Source: Myxococcales bacterium (lineage in GTDB: Bacteria; Myxococcota_A; UBA9160; SMWR01). From it: a stretch of 6,073 nt of DNA. A program made the position numbers and the translations under genes. Positions 5,628 to 6,073 of the stretch are shown piece by piece. The notes beneath the pieces were generated by a model, which saw nothing but the letters and a program-made list of their open reading frames with translations, made no database searches and was not told the DNA's origin. The stretch lies in contig JACZVU010000162.1 in the NCBI GenBank assembly GCA_022572485.1, forward strand, positions 1-6,073. The letters run 5' to 3'. Positions within the stretch are counted from its first letter, which is position 1; every line of letters begins with the position of its first letter.

Positions 5628-6073
5628 ATGACCGTCAATTTTCGCAGTGACAATGAAGCGCCTGTGGCGCCAGAAATTCTGGATGCGCTGGCCGCGGTTA
5701 ACCGGGGTTTCGCACATGCCTATGGTGAAGACCAGCTGTCCGTCAGTCTTGGACAGAAGTTTTCAGAAGTTTTCGAAACCGATGTACTGGTCTGGCCACT
5801 GGCGACAGGCACGGCAGCCAATTCCCTGGCGATGGCACAGATCTGTCCGCCTTATGGATCTGTTTATTGTCATTCCCATGCGCACATGAACACGGACGAA
5901 TGCGGCGCGCCGGAATTTTTTACCGGCGGCGCCAAACTGGTTGGCATGGCTGGCGAGCATGGCAAGTTGCAGGCTGATGAGCTGGATTCCACGTTGGAGC
6001 AGGCCGGTTACCTCGACGACCATGAGGTTCTGCCATCGGCACTGAGTATTAGCCAGGCGACCCAATTTGGAAC
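5628..6073 (+). CDS. ltaE: Low-specificity L-threonine aldolase, 5' part (3' end outside window)
   Basis: This PLP-dependent fold-type I enzyme of the beta-eliminating lyase group cleaves L-threonine/allo-threonine to glycine and acetaldehyde in the cytoplasm. The frame from ATG 5628 is open to the window edge and gives 148 residues of a usual 340-350. Family marks: FRSDN (5-9) at the N-terminus, AYGED (31-35), ATGTAANSLA (59-68) in the cofactor-binding region, and CHSHAHMNTDECGAPEFFTGGAKL (81-104), in which His86 aligns with the histidine that stacks on PLP. GEHGKL and LPSALSISQATQ follow. The PLP-binding lysine lies beyond the window. ATG 5628 fits the family N-terminus; the nearest AGGA (5610-5613) is 14 nt away, so the ribosome site is poor. 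Codon use has more A/T-ending codons than the proteases. No clear promoter is seen, and the gene follows the IS110 leader by about 80 bp. Confidence 0.93.
   Translation, partial: MTVNFRSDNEAPVAPEILDALAAVNRGFAHAYGEDQLSVSLGQKFSEVFETDVLVWPLATGTAANSLAMAQICPPYGSVYCHSHAHMNTDECGAPEFFTGGAKLVGMAGEHGKLQADELDSTLEQAGYLDDHEVLPSALSISQATQFG

Noticed and set aside
5763..6065. 100-codon open frame on the - strand within the threonine aldolase
   Set aside because: It is antisense to a clear conserved enzyme and has no independent support.

Overview
The window reads as chromosomal DNA from a GC-rich Gram-negative bacterium. Dense coding, two exported HtrA proteases and a thiamine gene pair would suit a proteobacterium or an uncultured deltaproteobacterial/Myxococcota-like lineage, but the sequence alone does not fix the taxon. 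It divides into a conserved left part (1-4542), a mobile-element graveyard (about 4543-5550) and the start of a metabolic gene of visibly different codon use (5628 to the end).

Left part: the 3' end of thiG (thiazole synthase) is followed directly by a ThiE/TenI-family gene. Several residues typical of true ThiE are replaced, and some of the replacements resemble TenI, the thiazole tautomerase that acts on the ThiG product. A degenerate tandem array of ten units of about 21 bp (1321-1523) then fills the whole gap to the next gene. Its first unit carries the stop codon of the thiamine gene, and its last two units carry the Shine-Dalgarno site and start codon of the first protease. Two HtrA/Do-family serine proteases follow in tandem on the + strand. 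Each has an N-terminal export segment, a complete His-Asp-Ser triad and two PDZ modules, so they are probably a periplasmic protein-quality-control pair.

Middle part: no intact gene lies between 4543 and 5627. It holds a stretch with a perfect 8-bp hairpin, then the 5' piece of an IS91-family transposase gene (+ strand), which breaks off inside its zinc-binding motif. That piece abuts, within about 3 bp, the 5' piece of an IS110-family transposase gene (- strand). Both have lost their 3' parts at the same junction, as expected from a deletion between two insertion sequences. Upstream of the IS110 start lies a run of small hairpins, where IS110 elements encode their bridge RNA; this may be a bridge RNA remnant.

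Right part: a low-specificity L-threonine aldolase gene begins at 5628 and runs off the window. Its codon use is less GC-biased than that of the proteases, so this side may have been acquired or joined through the insertion-sequence region.
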